Part shown: positions 34,326 through 45,002 of the stretch, in pieces
Layout of the letters: every line of letters begins with the position of its first letter
Position numbering within the stretch: position 1 is the stretch's first letter
NCBI GenBank assembly: GCA_013002285.1
Contig: JABDKJ010000073.1
Location: 1 to 45,002, forward strand
Direction of reading: 5' to 3'
DNA: 45,002 nucleotides
Source of the DNA: Flavobacteriales bacterium
GTDB taxonomy: Bacteria; Bacteroidota; Bacteroidia; Flavobacteriales; JABDKJ01
Program-made: the position numbers and the translations under genes
Notes under the pieces: model-generated
The model's database searches: none
Told to the model about the DNA's origin: nothing
Seen by the model: only the letters and a program-made list of their open reading frames with translations

Positions 34326-34432
34326 CATAAAATAGGCTTGCTTTTATAGTGTAAAACCTCTGTAAAATCGGTATTTTCGGGCGTTTTTGACAGACAAAAA
34401 ATTTTATTCAATTATAACCTTTAAATGACGTT

Positions 34433-37009
34433 ATGAAAGACGGAGAAAAGATAGTTTCGGTGAACATCGAAGACGAAATGAAATCGGCCTACATTGACTA
34501 TTCAATGAGCGTGATCGTTTCGAGAGCGTTGCCAGATGTAAGAGATGGTTTGAAACCGGTTCATCGAAGAGTTTTATATGGAATGCAAGACCTTGGCTTA
34601 GCGGCCAATAGATCATACAAGAAATCTGCGAGGATCGTAGGTGAGGTTTTAGGTAAGTATCATCCACATGGAGATACCTCTGTTTATGATGCCATGGTAA
34701 GGATGGCCCAGAATTGGTCACTTAGATATCCATTGGTTGATGGACAAGGGAACTTTGGTTCGGTAGATGGTGATAGCCCAGCGGCTATGAGATATACAGA
34801 AGCACGTTTAAGAAAAACCGCAGAAGAGCTTCTAAGCGACCTTGATAAAGAAACAGTTGACCTAAGGAATAATTTTGATGATTCTTTACAAGAGCCGACA
34901 GTTCTTCCAACTAGAATTCCAAATCTTCTGGTAAATGGCGCAAGTGGTATTGCTGTGGGTATGGCGACAAATATGCCTCCACACAACCTTTCAGAAGTTG
35001 TAGATGCTTGCATAGCATACATCGACAACAGGGAGATCACCGTAGAAGGTTTGATGGAACATGTAAAGGCCCCTGACTTTCCAACAGGAGGGACAATTCA
35101 TGGTTATACAGGCGTAAAAGAGGCCTTTGAAACTGGTAGAGGTAGAATTGTGATGCGTGCGAAGGCAAGATTTGAAGAAAACAAGAACGGTAGGGAACAG
35201 ATCATTGTAGAAGAGATCCCATTCCAAGTGAACAAGGCGGATATGATAAAGAAAACCGCTGACCTTGTAAATGATAAAAAACTTGATGGGATAAGTGATC
35301 TAAGAGACGAGTCTGATAGGAACGGAATGCGTATCGTTTATGATCTTAAAAGAGATGCAATTCCAAATGTTGTACTGAACAATCTTTATAAACATACTGC
35401 TTTACAAACCTCATTTTCAGTTAATAACATAGCCTTAGTTGAAGGAAGACCTCGTCTACTTAATCTTCAGGAAATGATCAAATACTTCGTTGAGCATAGA
35501 CACGATGTCGTTGTTAGACGAACTCAATTTGAGTTGAGAAAAGCCGAAGAAAGAGCTCATATCTTAGAAGGATTATTGATCGCGATCGATAACCTTGATG
35601 CAGTGATCAAATTGATAAGAGGAAGCAAGGACCCTGAAACTGCCAAAATAGGATTGATGTCGGAATTCAAGTTGTCTGAGATACAAGCGAAGGCTATCTT
35701 GGATATGAGATTGCAGAAGCTTACAGGTCTGGAACGAGATAAGATCAGGGCAGAGTATGATGAGTTAATGAAGACAATTGCTCATTTGAAAGCTATACTT
35801 GAGAACGAGACTATGAGAATGGACATCATCAAAGAAGAGCTTCTTGAAATAAAAGAGAAGTATGGTGATGAGAGAAGAACGAACATCGAATACGCTGGTG
35901 GAGACCTAAGAATGGAGGATATGATCGCAGATGAATCTGTGGTAATTACCATTTCACACCTGGGTTATATGAAGCGTACTTCTTTAACAGAGTATAGAAC
36001 TCAAAGTAGAGGAGGAGTCGGTTCTAAGGGCAGTACAACAAGAGACGAAGATTTCTTAGAGCATTTGTTTGTTGCTACCAACCACAATTGGTTATTGATA
36101 TTTACTAAGAAGGGTAAATGCTTCTGGATGAGGGTATTTGAAATTCCTGAAGGTTCTAAAACGTCTAAAGGAAGAGCAATTCAGAACTTACTTAATATAG
36201 AGAGCGATGACAAGGTGATGGCGTATATGAATGTTGAGAGCCTATCAGATGAAGATTACATCAACAATAATTTTGTTGTGATGTGCACTGAAAAAGGGAT
36301 CATTAAAAAGACAACTCTTGAGAAATACAGTCGCCCAAGATCTAATGGAATTAACGCTATTAATGTTCGTGAAGGTGACCAATTGATGGAGGCAAAATTG
36401 ACCAATGGAAATTGTGAGATACTGCTTGCCGTTAAGTCAGGAAAAGCGATAAGATTCCCAGAAGAGAAAGTTCGACCTATGGGAAGAACAGCTACAGGAG
36501 TAAGAGGCATAAGGCTGAAAGACGAAAAGGATGGCGTGATCGGAATGATCTGCATTGAAGATCCGGAAGCGGAAGTATTAGTGATCTCTACAAGAGGATA
36601 CGGAAAGCGATCAAAGCTAGATGATTATAGGATAACAAATCGAGGAGGAAAGGGAGTGAAAACCTTGAACCTTACTGATAAGACAGGAGCCTTGATCTCC
36701 ATAAAGCAAGTTACTGATGATGATCAGCTAATGATCATTAATAGGACTGGTGTTTTGATCAGGATAAATGTTTCAGACCTGAGAGTTATGGGTAGGGCCA
36801 CTCAAGGTGTAAAGGTCATTAATCTCAAGAATAACGATAAGATCGCGGCAGTTGCCAAGGTAAGTCTAGACCATATCGAAAATGAGAACAATGCGCCATC
36901 TGATGAGCCAGATAATGACCCAACAAATGTTCCTTCTGGAGTGTCGAGCGAACTTTCTGACGATGCTTCTGAAAGTACCGCAGATAAAGGGCAAACGGAA
37001 GAAGAATGA
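34433..37009 (+). CDS. gyrA: DNA gyrase subunit A
   Basis: 858 residues. GyrA forms the breakage-reunion part of gyrase. The catalytic Tyr121 lies in [10 protein letters not shown]. The quinolone-resistance region reads [16 protein letters not shown], with Thr82 and Asp86 at the positions equivalent to E. coli Ser83 and Asp87. The C-terminal beta-pinwheel carries a gyrase-type box QSRGGVG (about residue 525), which marks it as GyrA and not ParC, and the repeated blades [19 protein letters not shown] and [17 protein letters not shown]. An acidic tail (about 820-858) ends EEE. A secreted TPR gene follows. Confidence 0.96.
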   Translation: MKDGEKIVSVNIEDEMKSAYIDYSMSVIVSRALPDVRDGLKPVHRRVLYGMQDLGLAANRSYKKSARIVGEVLGKYHPHGDTSVYDAMVRMAQNWSLRYPLVDGQGNFGSVDGDSPAAMRYTEARLRKTAEELLSDLDKETVDLRNNFDDSLQEPTVLPTRIPNLLVNGASGIAVGMATNMPPHNLSEVVDACIAYIDNREITVEGLMEHVKAPDFPTGGTIHGYTGVKEAFETGRGRIVMRAKARFEENKNGREQIIVEEIPFQVNKADMIKKTADLVNDKKLDGISDLRDESDRNGMRIVYDLKRDAIPNVVLNNLYKHTALQTSFSVNNIALVEGRPRLLNLQEMIKYFVEHRHDVVVRRTQFELRKAEERAHILEGLLIAIDNLDAVIKLIRGSKDPETAKIGLMSEFKLSEIQAKAILDMRLQKLTGLERDKIRAEYDELMKTIAHLKAILENETMRMDIIKEELLEIKEKYGDERRTNIEYAGGDLRMEDMIADESVVITISHLGYMKRTSLTEYRTQSRGGVGSKGSTTRDEDFLEHLFVATNHNWLLIFTKKGKCFWMRVFEIPEGSKTSKGRAIQNLLNIESDDKVMAYMNVESLSDEDYINNNFVVMCTEKGIIKKTTLEKYSRPRSNGINAINVREGDQLMEAKLTNGNCEILLAVKSGKAIRFPEEKVRPMGRTATGVRGIRLKDEKDGVIGMICIEDPEAEVLVISTRGYGKRSKLDDYRITNRGGKGVKTLNLTDKTGALISIKQVTDDDQLMIINRTGVLIRINVSDLRVMGRATQGVKVINLKNNDKIAAVAKVSLDHIENENNAPSDEPDNDPTNVPSGVSSELSDDASESTADKGQTEEE

Positions 37010-37086
37010 TCTTTGGCAAAGAAATTGCTTTAGACAAAATGGATTTAATAATAATTTTACATCATAATTAACAAAAGACAATTCAA

Positions 37087-38274
37087 ATGAAGCTAAGATC
37101 AGTTTTAACGATCATATCGATCTTTATCTTAAGTCTAATTCATGCACAAAGTTCAAAAGTGGTTAGTGCTTACAGTGCTTTAGAAGAAGCTAAGGCCTTG
37201 GTATTGATCAACAATTTTGAAGATGCAGCAAAGAATCTTACAAAAGCGTTGGAGTATATTGAGCCCGCAACTACTCATGAAAAAACATCTCTTAAGGAAA
37301 AGACTTGGAGATACAGAGGGAACATTTATACCCTATGTGCTCAATTTTCTGATAAAGATGAGATCAGAGGGGTTGCAAGCGATGTCATTATGAAAGGAGT
37401 GGAATCTTATAAGAAGCAAATGGAACTTGATTCCAAAGGTACTTATAAAGAAGAGGTCCTTAAAAGTATGGAACAGTTGAGAAGCATGAGTATAAATGAA
37501 GGGATCGAGCACTTCAATAATGAGATTTACGACAAAGCATACAACTCTTTTGATAGAGCAAATACATTGGGATTGGAATTGGGTGTTATGGATACAGTTC
37601 TTGTCTATAATGCTGGATTGGCAGCAAACAAGGCTGGAGATTTTGACAACGCTATTGCTAATTTCCAAAAATGTATTGAAACTGGATACAACGGTGGAGA
37701 AATGTACTCGACTTTAGCAATAGTATACAAGAATGAAGGAATGAATGAGAAAGCATGCGAGATCATAAATGCTGGACTTGCGAAATTCCCGACTAATGAA
37801 GTTCTTCTTGGAGACAAAGTGAACTGTGCTTTAGCGAGTGGTGATTCTGGAAGTGCAAAAGATGGTGTCTTAAAGATGATAGAGAAAGATCCTACCAACG
37901 CTAATCTTAGATTTGTATTAGGGAATACATATGAAAGAGAAGGAAATGCAGAAGGCGCCATAGAGGCGTATACCAAGGCGATCGAACTTGACCCAGAGTA
38001 TTTCGATGCGTTCTATAATTTAGGTGCATTGCACTTCAACAGAGGTGTAGAGAGCAATACAGCCTGCAATGCAATACCACCCAAAGACTTTAAGAAATAT
38101 GACATTTGCAAAAAAGAAGCCGATGCTCATTTTGCGAGTGCATTGCCATATTTCGAAAGTGCAAAAGAGATCAACATAGAAGATATTTCTACCCTACAAT
38201 CATTAAAGCAGATCTATGCTAGAATGAATAAAATGGATAAGTACAATGAGATGAAAACTCTCTTAGGAGAGTGA
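37087..38274 (+). CDS. Secreted tetratricopeptide repeat protein
   Basis: 395 residues with a signal peptide (residues 1-20, ending IHAQ) and TPR units along the whole length. Examples are EEAKALVLINNFEDAAKNLTKAL (about 33-55), YNAGLAANKAGDFDNAIANFQKCI (about 175-198), STLAIVYKNEGMNEKACEIINAGL, LRFVLGNTYEREGNAEGAIEAYTKAI and FDAFYNLGALHFNRGV. A protein of this type commonly follows gyrA in Bacteroidota. TPR superhelices bind other proteins; the partner is unknown. A terminator follows 22 nt after the stop, so gyrA and this gene may form one unit. Confidence 0.87.
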   Translation: MKLRSVLTIISIFILSLIHAQSSKVVSAYSALEEAKALVLINNFEDAAKNLTKALEYIEPATTHEKTSLKEKTWRYRGNIYTLCAQFSDKDEIRGVASDVIMKGVESYKKQMELDSKGTYKEEVLKSMEQLRSMSINEGIEHFNNEIYDKAYNSFDRANTLGLELGVMDTVLVYNAGLAANKAGDFDNAIANFQKCIETGYNGGEMYSTLAIVYKNEGMNEKACEIINAGLAKFPTNEVLLGDKVNCALASGDSGSAKDGVLKMIEKDPTNANLRFVLGNTYEREGNAEGAIEAYTKAIELDPEYFDAFYNLGALHFNRGVESNTACNAIPPKDFKKYDICKKEADAHFASALPYFESAKEINIEDISTLQSLKQIYARMNKMDKYNEMKTLLGE

Positions 38275-38296
38275 TCCTTGAATATAACGCTATAAT

Positions 38297-38324
38297 AAAA
38301 CCCTGGCATTAGCTGGGGTTTTTT
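38297..38324 (+). terminator. Rho-independent terminator after the TPR gene
   Basis: AAAACCCTGGC (38297-38307) pairs with GCTGGGGTTTT (38312-38322) over 11 bp including two G-T wobbles, with an ATTA loop and an uninterrupted T-tract (38319-38324). Confidence 0.85.
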
Positions 38325-38364
38325 ATTGTTCTATGTTTTTAAATCCTTCATGAGTCTTCGAAAT

Positions 38365-38393
38365 TTGATATATTCAAGGTCACATTACCTTTT
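38365..38393 (+). promoter_or_regulatory. Putative promoter of the SRPBCC gene
   Basis: TTG (38365-38367), an 18-nt spacer and TACCTTTT (38386-38393), differing from TAnnTTTG only in the last base. The spacer equals that of the clpC sites. The ATG follows 14 nt later. Confidence 0.5.
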
Positions 38394-38407
38394 AAACCTG
38401 CACTAAA

Positions 38408-38929
38408 ATGGAAGACTATCATTGGGATCACTTCACACGAAGTATCTTTATTAATGCACCCAGGTCAAAAGTTTTTGATGCCTGGACCATCCCTCAGCAA
38501 ATTGAAACTTGGTTTCTGGAAAAGGCGGATTTTGCCGACCGGTATGGAAAAGTGAGGCCAAAGAATGAGCGCATCAAGAATGATGATAAATACAATTGGA
38601 AATGGTGGAACTACCCTGTCATTGAAGAGGGGAGAGTGCAAACTATTGATCCTGAACAGAGGTTTATAGATTTTCTTTTTGTAGGAGAAAAATGCCCAGT
38701 GCGAGTTCTCTTTAAAGAACTCGGAGAAAAGACATTGGTTCAATTATCTCAATCAGGCATACCGAGAGATGACAATAGTAAAGTCCAGATACATATGGGC
38801 TGCAGTCAGGGTTGGAGCTTTTGGATGGTAAATCTAAAGGCCTGGTTAGAGCACGGAGTTATATTACATGAAAGAGAAGAGATCCCGAATATTGATGAAT
38901 TTGAGATCATGGAGTTGATCAATCGCTGA
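38408..38929 (+). CDS. SRPBCC-fold protein (AHSA1-like START domain)
   Basis: 173 residues. The pattern FTRSIFINAPRSKVFDAWTIPQQIETWFLEKADF at the N-terminus, EGRVQTIDPEQRFIDFLF in the middle and the C-terminal helix GWSFWMVNLKAWLEHG are typical of the AHSA1/SRPBCC superfamily, a helix-grip fold with a hydrophobic ligand cavity. The ligand and role are unknown. It is likely cytoplasmic with no signal peptide. It converges with the ABC-F gene, with 1 nt between stop codons. Confidence 0.83.
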   Translation: MEDYHWDHFTRSIFINAPRSKVFDAWTIPQQIETWFLEKADFADRYGKVRPKNERIKNDDKYNWKWWNYPVIEEGRVQTIDPEQRFIDFLFVGEKCPVRVLFKELGEKTLVQLSQSGIPRDDNSKVQIHMGCSQGWSFWMVNLKAWLEHGVILHEREEIPNIDEFEIMELINR

Positions 38930-38930
38930 T

Positions 38931-41103
<2,173 letters not shown>

Positions 41104-41853
41104 ATGGCTCTATACGAAGAATTCAAAAGCCAGGGAAACATCCTTTTCAAGTATCGCGGACTCATTCCCGTTTTCCTTTTAGTACCCGGAGTTTTAGTAT
41201 TCGTTTATCAGAACAGTTACTCGGTTACTCCAGAAGTCATGTTTGAGCGATGGTATTGGTTGACATGTTTTGGTGTTGGACTCTTAGGATTGCTGATCAG
41301 AAGCATTGCCATTGGCTATGCAGCGAGAAATACTTCCGGTAGGAATACGGAAGACCAGAAAGCGACAGAAGTGAACCGCACAGGCCTGTATTCCATGGTG
41401 AGGCATCCTCTTTATCTCGGTAATTACTTCATGTGGTTATCAATTGCTATGCTTACTGCACACCTTGGTTTTTGCATCATATTCACACTGCTTTACTGGC
41501 TGTACTATGAAAGGATCATGTTTGCAGAAGAGGAATTCCTAAGGAATAAATTTGGTGAGATTTATACCGATTGGTCAAATGGAGTACCTGCTTTCGTTCC
41601 TTCATTTTCCAATTACACAACAAGTACAGAAGACTTCAAGTTAAAGGATGTCTTGAACAGAGAGCGCAATGGTTTGCTCGCACTCATGCTTATTTTCTAT
41701 GCTTTTCGCGCAATGCGCATCTTTCTGACAAATGGAGAATTCATGCCCGAATTGGACATTTGGACCATCTCGCTGATCATCGTGATCATTATATTTATCA
41801 TTCTTAAAGTACTCAAGAAAACAACCAGTTTCTTCGATCACAAGGCAGTTTGA
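41104..41853 (+). CDS. Integral membrane methyltransferase-like protein (isoprenylcysteine carboxyl methyltransferase family)
   Basis: 249 residues with about five hydrophobic segments (near 20-37, 57-75, 110-140, 193-210 and 218-238). The ICMT/PEMT-type motif is present in the middle: VNRTGLYSMVRHPLYLGNY at about residues 97-115, then YERIMFAEEEFLRNKFGEIYTDW and VPAFVPSF. In the family, the RHP and EE residues shape the SAM- and substrate-binding site in the membrane. Bacterial members methylate lipids or unknown small molecules, or are linked to surface polysaccharide genes. The substrate is not predictable here. The C-terminal 70 residues extend beyond the minimal domain. Confidence 0.82.
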   Translation: MALYEEFKSQGNILFKYRGLIPVFLLVPGVLVFVYQNSYSVTPEVMFERWYWLTCFGVGLLGLLIRSIAIGYAARNTSGRNTEDQKATEVNRTGLYSMVRHPLYLGNYFMWLSIAMLTAHLGFCIIFTLLYWLYYERIMFAEEEFLRNKFGEIYTDWSNGVPAFVPSFSNYTTSTEDFKLKDVLNRERNGLLALMLIFYAFRAMRIFLTNGEFMPELDIWTISLIIVIIIFIILKVLKKTTSFFDHKAV

Positions 41854-41928
41854 CCTTGTTGAAATAAAAGGCTAATTGGGCTTTTTATCCATGTATTAAG
41901 AGTAATTTCGCGCCTTCAAAATCTTAGG

Positions 41929-43695
41929 ATGCAAGAAATTAGGAATATCGCCATCATAGCACACGTAGACCACGGTAAAACCACCTTGGTAGACAAGATC
42001 ATTGACGAATGCCAAGTACTGGACGAAAGAAAAGAACGTACAGAACTTTTACTTGACAGCAATGACCTTGAAAGAGAAAGAGGAATTACCATTCTTTCTA
42101 AGAACGTATCTGCTCGTTACAAAGGCGTAAAGATCAATATCATAGACACTCCAGGTCACGCAGACTTTGGTGGAGAAGTTGAGCGTGTATTGAAAATGGC
42201 AGATGGAGTGATCCTACTTGTAGATGCATTTGAAGGACCTATGCCTCAGACGAGATTCGTGCTTGGAAAAGCTTTGAAATTAGGATTGAGACCAATTGTG
42301 GTTGTGAACAAAGTGGATAAAGAGAATTGCACACCAGATCTGGTACACGAAAAAGTATTCGATCTCATGTTCAATCTGGAAGCTACTGAAGAGCAATTGG
42401 ATTTCACTACGCTATACGGATCATCTAAGCAGGGTTGGATGAGCACAGATTGGAAACAAAAAACCGAGGACATTACGCCACTGCTTGATGCTATAATAGA
42501 AGTCATTCCGCCAGCACCATACAATGAAGGTACGCCTCAAATGCAGATCACTTCACTGGACTTTTCAAGTTTTACAGGAAGAATTGCCATTGGTAGATTA
42601 TTAAGAGGAGACCTGGAAATAGGGAAGGAGTATAGCCTCTGCAAAGCAGATGGAAAGAAAAAAGTACGTATAAAAGAGATGCATATTTTTGAAGGGATGG
42701 GCAAAGCGAAAGTGGACGCGGTAAGGAGTGGTGAACTTTGCGCTTTGGTAGGAATAGAAGATTTCGAGATAGGGGATACCATTGCTGACGTTGAGAACCC
42801 AGAGCCTCTTCCTAGAATTAAAGTAGATGAGCCTACCATGAGCATGCTCTTTACCATAAACAACTCACCATTCTTTGGAAAGGAAGGGAAATTCGTGACA
42901 TCGCGCCACTTGCGTGACAGGCTCTATAAAGAGACAGAGAAGAATTTGGCTTTAAGGGTAGAGGATACAGATACGGAAGATAAATTCAATGTATTCGGAA
43001 GAGGGATCCTTCACTTATCCGTGTTGATCGAGACCATGCGAAGAGAAGGATATGAATTGCAAGTAGGGAAACCTCAAGTGATCCAAAAAGAGGTGGATGG
43101 AAAGAAAGTAGAGCCTTATGAGACATTAGTAATTGACGTGCCTGAAGAATATTCAGGAAAGGCCATAGAACTTGTCACCCAAAGGAAAGGTGAAATGTTG
43201 GTAATGGAACCTAAAGGAGACCTTCAACATCTGGAATTCGACATTCCTTCCAGAGGCTTAATAGGGCTCAGGAATAATATTCTTACTGCAACTGCAGGAA
43301 CGGCTATTATGACACACCGTTTTACGGAATTCAAGCCATTGAAAGGAGACATTCCAACACGTTTAAAAGGTTCATTGGTATCCATGGAAATGGGGCAAGC
43401 CCTTGCACATGCATTGAACAGATTGCAAGACCGAGGAAAGTTCTTTGTAGAAGCTGGAGATAAGATCTATAAGGGCCAAGTAGTTGGCGAGCACTCCAGA
43501 GATAGTGACCTGGACGTGAATTTGATCAAAGGAAAGCAGCTGACCAACATGCGGAAGTCAGGAACTGATGCTGCAACGAATATTGCACCGAAGATCGATT
43601 TTTCATTGGAACAGACCATGGAATATATTGCTGATGACGAATACTTGGAAGTGACGCCAGAAAGCCTGAGGATGCGTAAGATCCCTAAAGGTTAA
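41929..43695 (+). CDS. typA: Ribosome-associated translational GTPase TypA/BipA
   Basis: 588 residues. GTPase motifs are intact: G1 AHVDHGKTT (residues 11-19), G2-region ERERGITI, G3 DTPGHADFGG, G4 VNKVDKENC. The EF-G-like domains follow, with GRGILHLSVLIETMRREGYELQVGKPQV and the TypA-specific C-terminal domain (AGDKIYKGQVVGEHSRDSDLDVN and KIDFSLEQTMEYIADDEYLEVTP). It assists 50S assembly and translation under cold or stress. TAATTTCG (41903-41910), a variant of TAnnTTTG, lies 18 nt upstream of the ATG. Confidence 0.97.
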   Translation: MQEIRNIAIIAHVDHGKTTLVDKIIDECQVLDERKERTELLLDSNDLERERGITILSKNVSARYKGVKINIIDTPGHADFGGEVERVLKMADGVILLVDAFEGPMPQTRFVLGKALKLGLRPIVVVNKVDKENCTPDLVHEKVFDLMFNLEATEEQLDFTTLYGSSKQGWMSTDWKQKTEDITPLLDAIIEVIPPAPYNEGTPQMQITSLDFSSFTGRIAIGRLLRGDLEIGKEYSLCKADGKKKVRIKEMHIFEGMGKAKVDAVRSGELCALVGIEDFEIGDTIADVENPEPLPRIKVDEPTMSMLFTINNSPFFGKEGKFVTSRHLRDRLYKETEKNLALRVEDTDTEDKFNVFGRGILHLSVLIETMRREGYELQVGKPQVIQKEVDGKKVEPYETLVIDVPEEYSGKAIELVTQRKGEMLVMEPKGDLQHLEFDIPSRGLIGLRNNILTATAGTAIMTHRFTEFKPLKGDIPTRLKGSLVSMEMGQALAHALNRLQDRGKFFVEAGDKIYKGQVVGEHSRDSDLDVNLIKGKQLTNMRKSGTDAATNIAPKIDFSLEQTMEYIADDEYLEVTPESLRMRKIPKG

Positions 43696-43779
43696 GAGCA
43701 AAAAGTTAAGTCAGGTCTGTTCAAATTATGTTCTCTTTTTTTGTAAATTAGTGTCATACTAATATCTAAATACGCACAT

Positions 43780-44148
43780 ATGAGCTATAAAAAGAAAGTT
43801 TCTGAAATGTATGGCCTAATAGGTGAAGGGAAAGCAATGGATGCTTTCGAAAAGTATTATCACGATGATGTGACCATGATCGAATGTACAGGAGAAGTGA
43901 GAAAGGGAAAAGCGGCCAATAGGGAATTTGAGCAAAATTGGTTTAACAGTGTTCAAGAGATCCACGGTGGCGGTGTCAATGCCATTACTGCAGATGAAGA
44001 GAATGGAGTGACCATGGTAGAGACATGGACAGACATGACCTTTAAAGATGGGAACAGAATGAAAATGGAAGAAGTTGCCCGTCAGAAATGGCAAGACGGA
44101 CAGATCATTGAAGAACGTTTTTACTACAACACCAAAGGAATGGAGTAG
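43780..44148 (+). CDS. SnoaL-like / NTF2-fold small protein
   Basis: 122 residues. The pattern YGLIGEGKAMDAFEKYYHDDVTMIECTGEVRKGKAANREFEQNW, followed by MVETWTDMTFKDGNRMKMEEVARQKWQDGQIIEERFYYN, fits the SnoaL-like branch of the NTF2 fold: a cone-shaped alpha-beta barrel with a small-molecule pocket. No signal peptide. No catalytic residues are assigned. It stands alone between typA and a strong terminator. Confidence 0.8.
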   Translation: MSYKKKVSEMYGLIGEGKAMDAFEKYYHDDVTMIECTGEVRKGKAANREFEQNWFNSVQEIHGGGVNAITADEENGVTMVETWTDMTFKDGNRMKMEEVARQKWQDGQIIEERFYYNTKGME

Positions 44149-44172
44149 TAGTTTAAGCGACAAGGAAAATTT

Positions 44173-44207
44173 AAAAGGTCATTCACAACGGTGAGTGACC
44201 TTTTTTT
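44173..44207 (+). terminator. Rho-independent terminator after the SnoaL-like gene
   Basis: AAAAGGTCATTCAC (44173-44186) pairs with GTGAGTGACCTTTT (44191-44204) with one wobble and an AACG loop, followed by a T-tract (44201-44207). Confidence 0.92.
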
Positions 44208-44231
44208 GTGGATATAATTATTGACCAATTA

Positions 44232-44262
44232 TTGCCTTGAATACAGGTCATTAGTATCTTTA
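44232..44262 (+). promoter_or_regulatory. Putative promoter of the DUF4382 gene
   Basis: TTG (44232-44234), a 20-nt spacer and TATCTTTA (44255-44262), one base off TAnnTTTG. The ATG lies 19 nt downstream. Confidence 0.45.
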
Positions 44263-44281
44263 AGCCCTATAAATAAAGGGA

Positions 44282-44815
44282 ATGAAGAAGTTTGCATTGG
44301 TTTTGGGTATATGTTTGATGGTTTTTGCCTGTACAAAGGAAGAATTCCAACAAGTAAGCCCATCAAAGTATTTAAAGATAGATCTAACCAATGGCAGTGC
44401 ATTGAAAGTAATGCCTCCAGACAGCATAGAATATCAGCAATTGAATATAGATCTGCTTCAAGTTAGAGCAAAGTTAGATAGTGCCGGATGGCAAGACCTT
44501 CCAACAAACCAGGGCATTTATGACCTTGTTCAATTATTGGACACAGATACGATGATATCCAATACAGTAATGCTAGCAGATACCTTAAAAGAGATCCGTC
44601 TTGTATTGGGTGACAATAATTCTATAATGGTTGATAGTGTACTGCACGACTTGGATATTCCAAGCGGACAAGCATCTGGATTGAAATTCAAATTTCAGCC
44701 ACCCGTTTATTTAAGTGGAATGGATTCTTTGATGATCAATTTTGATGGAGATGCATCTGTTCATCAGACAGGAAATGGTTCCTATAAATTACAGCCAGTA
44801 ATTCACGTAGAGTAG
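44282..44815 (+). CDS. DUF4382-like lipoprotein
   Basis: 177 residues. The signal peptide ends in lipobox VFAC (Cys17). The rest resembles DUF4382: KYLKIDLTNGSAL near the start, IYDLVQLLDTDT, the segment LKEIRLVLGDNNSIMVDSVLHDLDIPSGQASGLKF in the middle and DSLMINFDGDASVHQTGNGSYKLQPVIHVE at the end. DUF4382 proteins are beta-rich cell-envelope lipoproteins of unknown function. The stop is at 44813-44815. No partner gene is visible before the window ends. Confidence 0.83.
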   Translation: MKKFALVLGICLMVFACTKEEFQQVSPSKYLKIDLTNGSALKVMPPDSIEYQQLNIDLLQVRAKLDSAGWQDLPTNQGIYDLVQLLDTDTMISNTVMLADTLKEIRLVLGDNNSIMVDSVLHDLDIPSGQASGLKFKFQPPVYLSGMDSLMINFDGDASVHQTGNGSYKLQPVIHVE

Positions 44816-44888
44816 AAGTGTTGAATGGTTTGGGCTGTTTAGGGCTATATATATCAGAAAACTCTACTTAACATAATATTAATTATAG

Positions 44889-44932
44889 GACAAAAAGAGA
44901 TATATCAATTATACAAGGGATTCTCTTTTGTC
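44889..44932. repeat. Inverted repeat downstream of the DUF4382 gene
   Basis: GACAAAAAGAGA (44889-44900) and TCTCTTTTGTC (44922-44932) are complementary apart from one bulged A, with a 21-nt loop. No T-tract follows, so it is not a standard terminator. The flanks are very AT-rich (TATA repeats). Confidence 0.4.
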
Positions 44933-44968
44933 AGCTATAATATATATTATGTCTGCGCTCATTCTTCG

Positions 44969-44999
44969 CTTGCCCTTCGCCTTTGGCGCTCAGGGTAAG
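44969..44999. repeat. GC-richer imperfect hairpin at the right edge (possible REP-like element)
   Basis: CTTGCCCT (44969-44976) pairs with AGGGTAAG (44992-44999), with one G-T wobble. Inside lies a second GCC/GGC stem around TTT. The base composition differs sharply from the surrounding AT-rich DNA. The window ends 3 nt later, so repeat copies cannot be checked. Confidence 0.3.
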
Positions 45000-45002
45000 T
45001 AG

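Noticed and set aside
34684..35040. 118-residue minus-strand ORF within gyrA
   Set aside because: It lies opposite the most conserved part of gyrA and shows no independent features.

Overview
The window is about 45 kb of AT-rich chromosome from a member of the Bacteroidota, most likely a Flavobacteriales-type organism. The evidence is: several secreted proteins with C-terminal type IX secretion (T9SS) sorting domains, promoter-like sites of the form TTG-N18-TAnnTTTG, a complete Bat (aerotolerance) operon, a GldI-like FKBP lipoprotein next to a DHH phosphoesterase, recF followed by a DUF721 gene, and gyrA followed by a secreted TPR gene. No rRNA, tRNA, CRISPR array, prophage or complete insertion sequence was found. 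It reads as ordinary core chromosome with a few fast-evolving surface-protein islands.

Layout. 1-3710 (+): the end of guaA, a LysM/PBP1-like secreted protein and an orphan family-5 solute-binding lipoprotein, tightly packed. 3697-5420 (-): a class III aminotransferase and a small secreted protein. 5528-9940 (-): a 1470-residue secreted protein with 11 Cys/Asp-rich HYR-like modules, two inserted domains and a T9SS tail. 10266-12986: fabI, a CoA-type NUDIX hydrolase, aat and a lipoprotein MsrB. 13120-16097 (+): a T9SS-tagged small protein coupled to a large surface protein with repeats, a YadA-like head and an S74 chaperone. 16207-16614: a DCC-family thiol oxidoreductase. 16615-25080 (-): an eight-gene operon moxR, DUF58, BatD-like, batA, batB, batC, batD, batE. 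25315-27463: MazG-like and DUF4442 genes facing ribH and a membrane TPR gene. 27567-29433 (+): recF, DUF721, mscL. 29508-31552: ndk, nrnA-like and FKBP genes. 31607-34162 (-): clpC, divergent from gyrA (34433-37009), which is followed by a secreted TPR gene. 38408-43695: an SRPBCC gene, a YbiT-like ABC-F gene, a decayed T9SS-protein remnant, an ICMT-like membrane methyltransferase and typA. 43780-44815: a SnoaL-like gene and a DUF4382 lipoprotein.

How the genes fit together. Housekeeping genes for replication and repair (gyrA, recF), nucleotide metabolism (guaA, ndk), translation (typA, ABC-F), proteolysis (clpC, aat for N-end-rule tagging), fatty acid synthesis (fabI) and riboflavin (ribH) are interleaved with envelope functions (Bat complex, LysM protein, lipoproteins, T9SS cargo). 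Many plus/minus gene pairs converge with stop codons abutting or overlapping.

The most unusual observations are: (1) a strong codon-context rule, in which ATT is never used for Ile after a codon ending in G in nine genes read by hand; (2) a frameshifted T9SS-domain remnant at about 40797-41025; (3) tandem, equally spaced promoter-like sites upstream of clpC next to a 14-nt palindrome; (4) an ABC-F protein in which both halves of one composite ATP site look degenerate; and (5) the modular HYR-like protein with two different domains inserted at equivalent positions. No clearly undescribed multi-gene system was identified with confidence.
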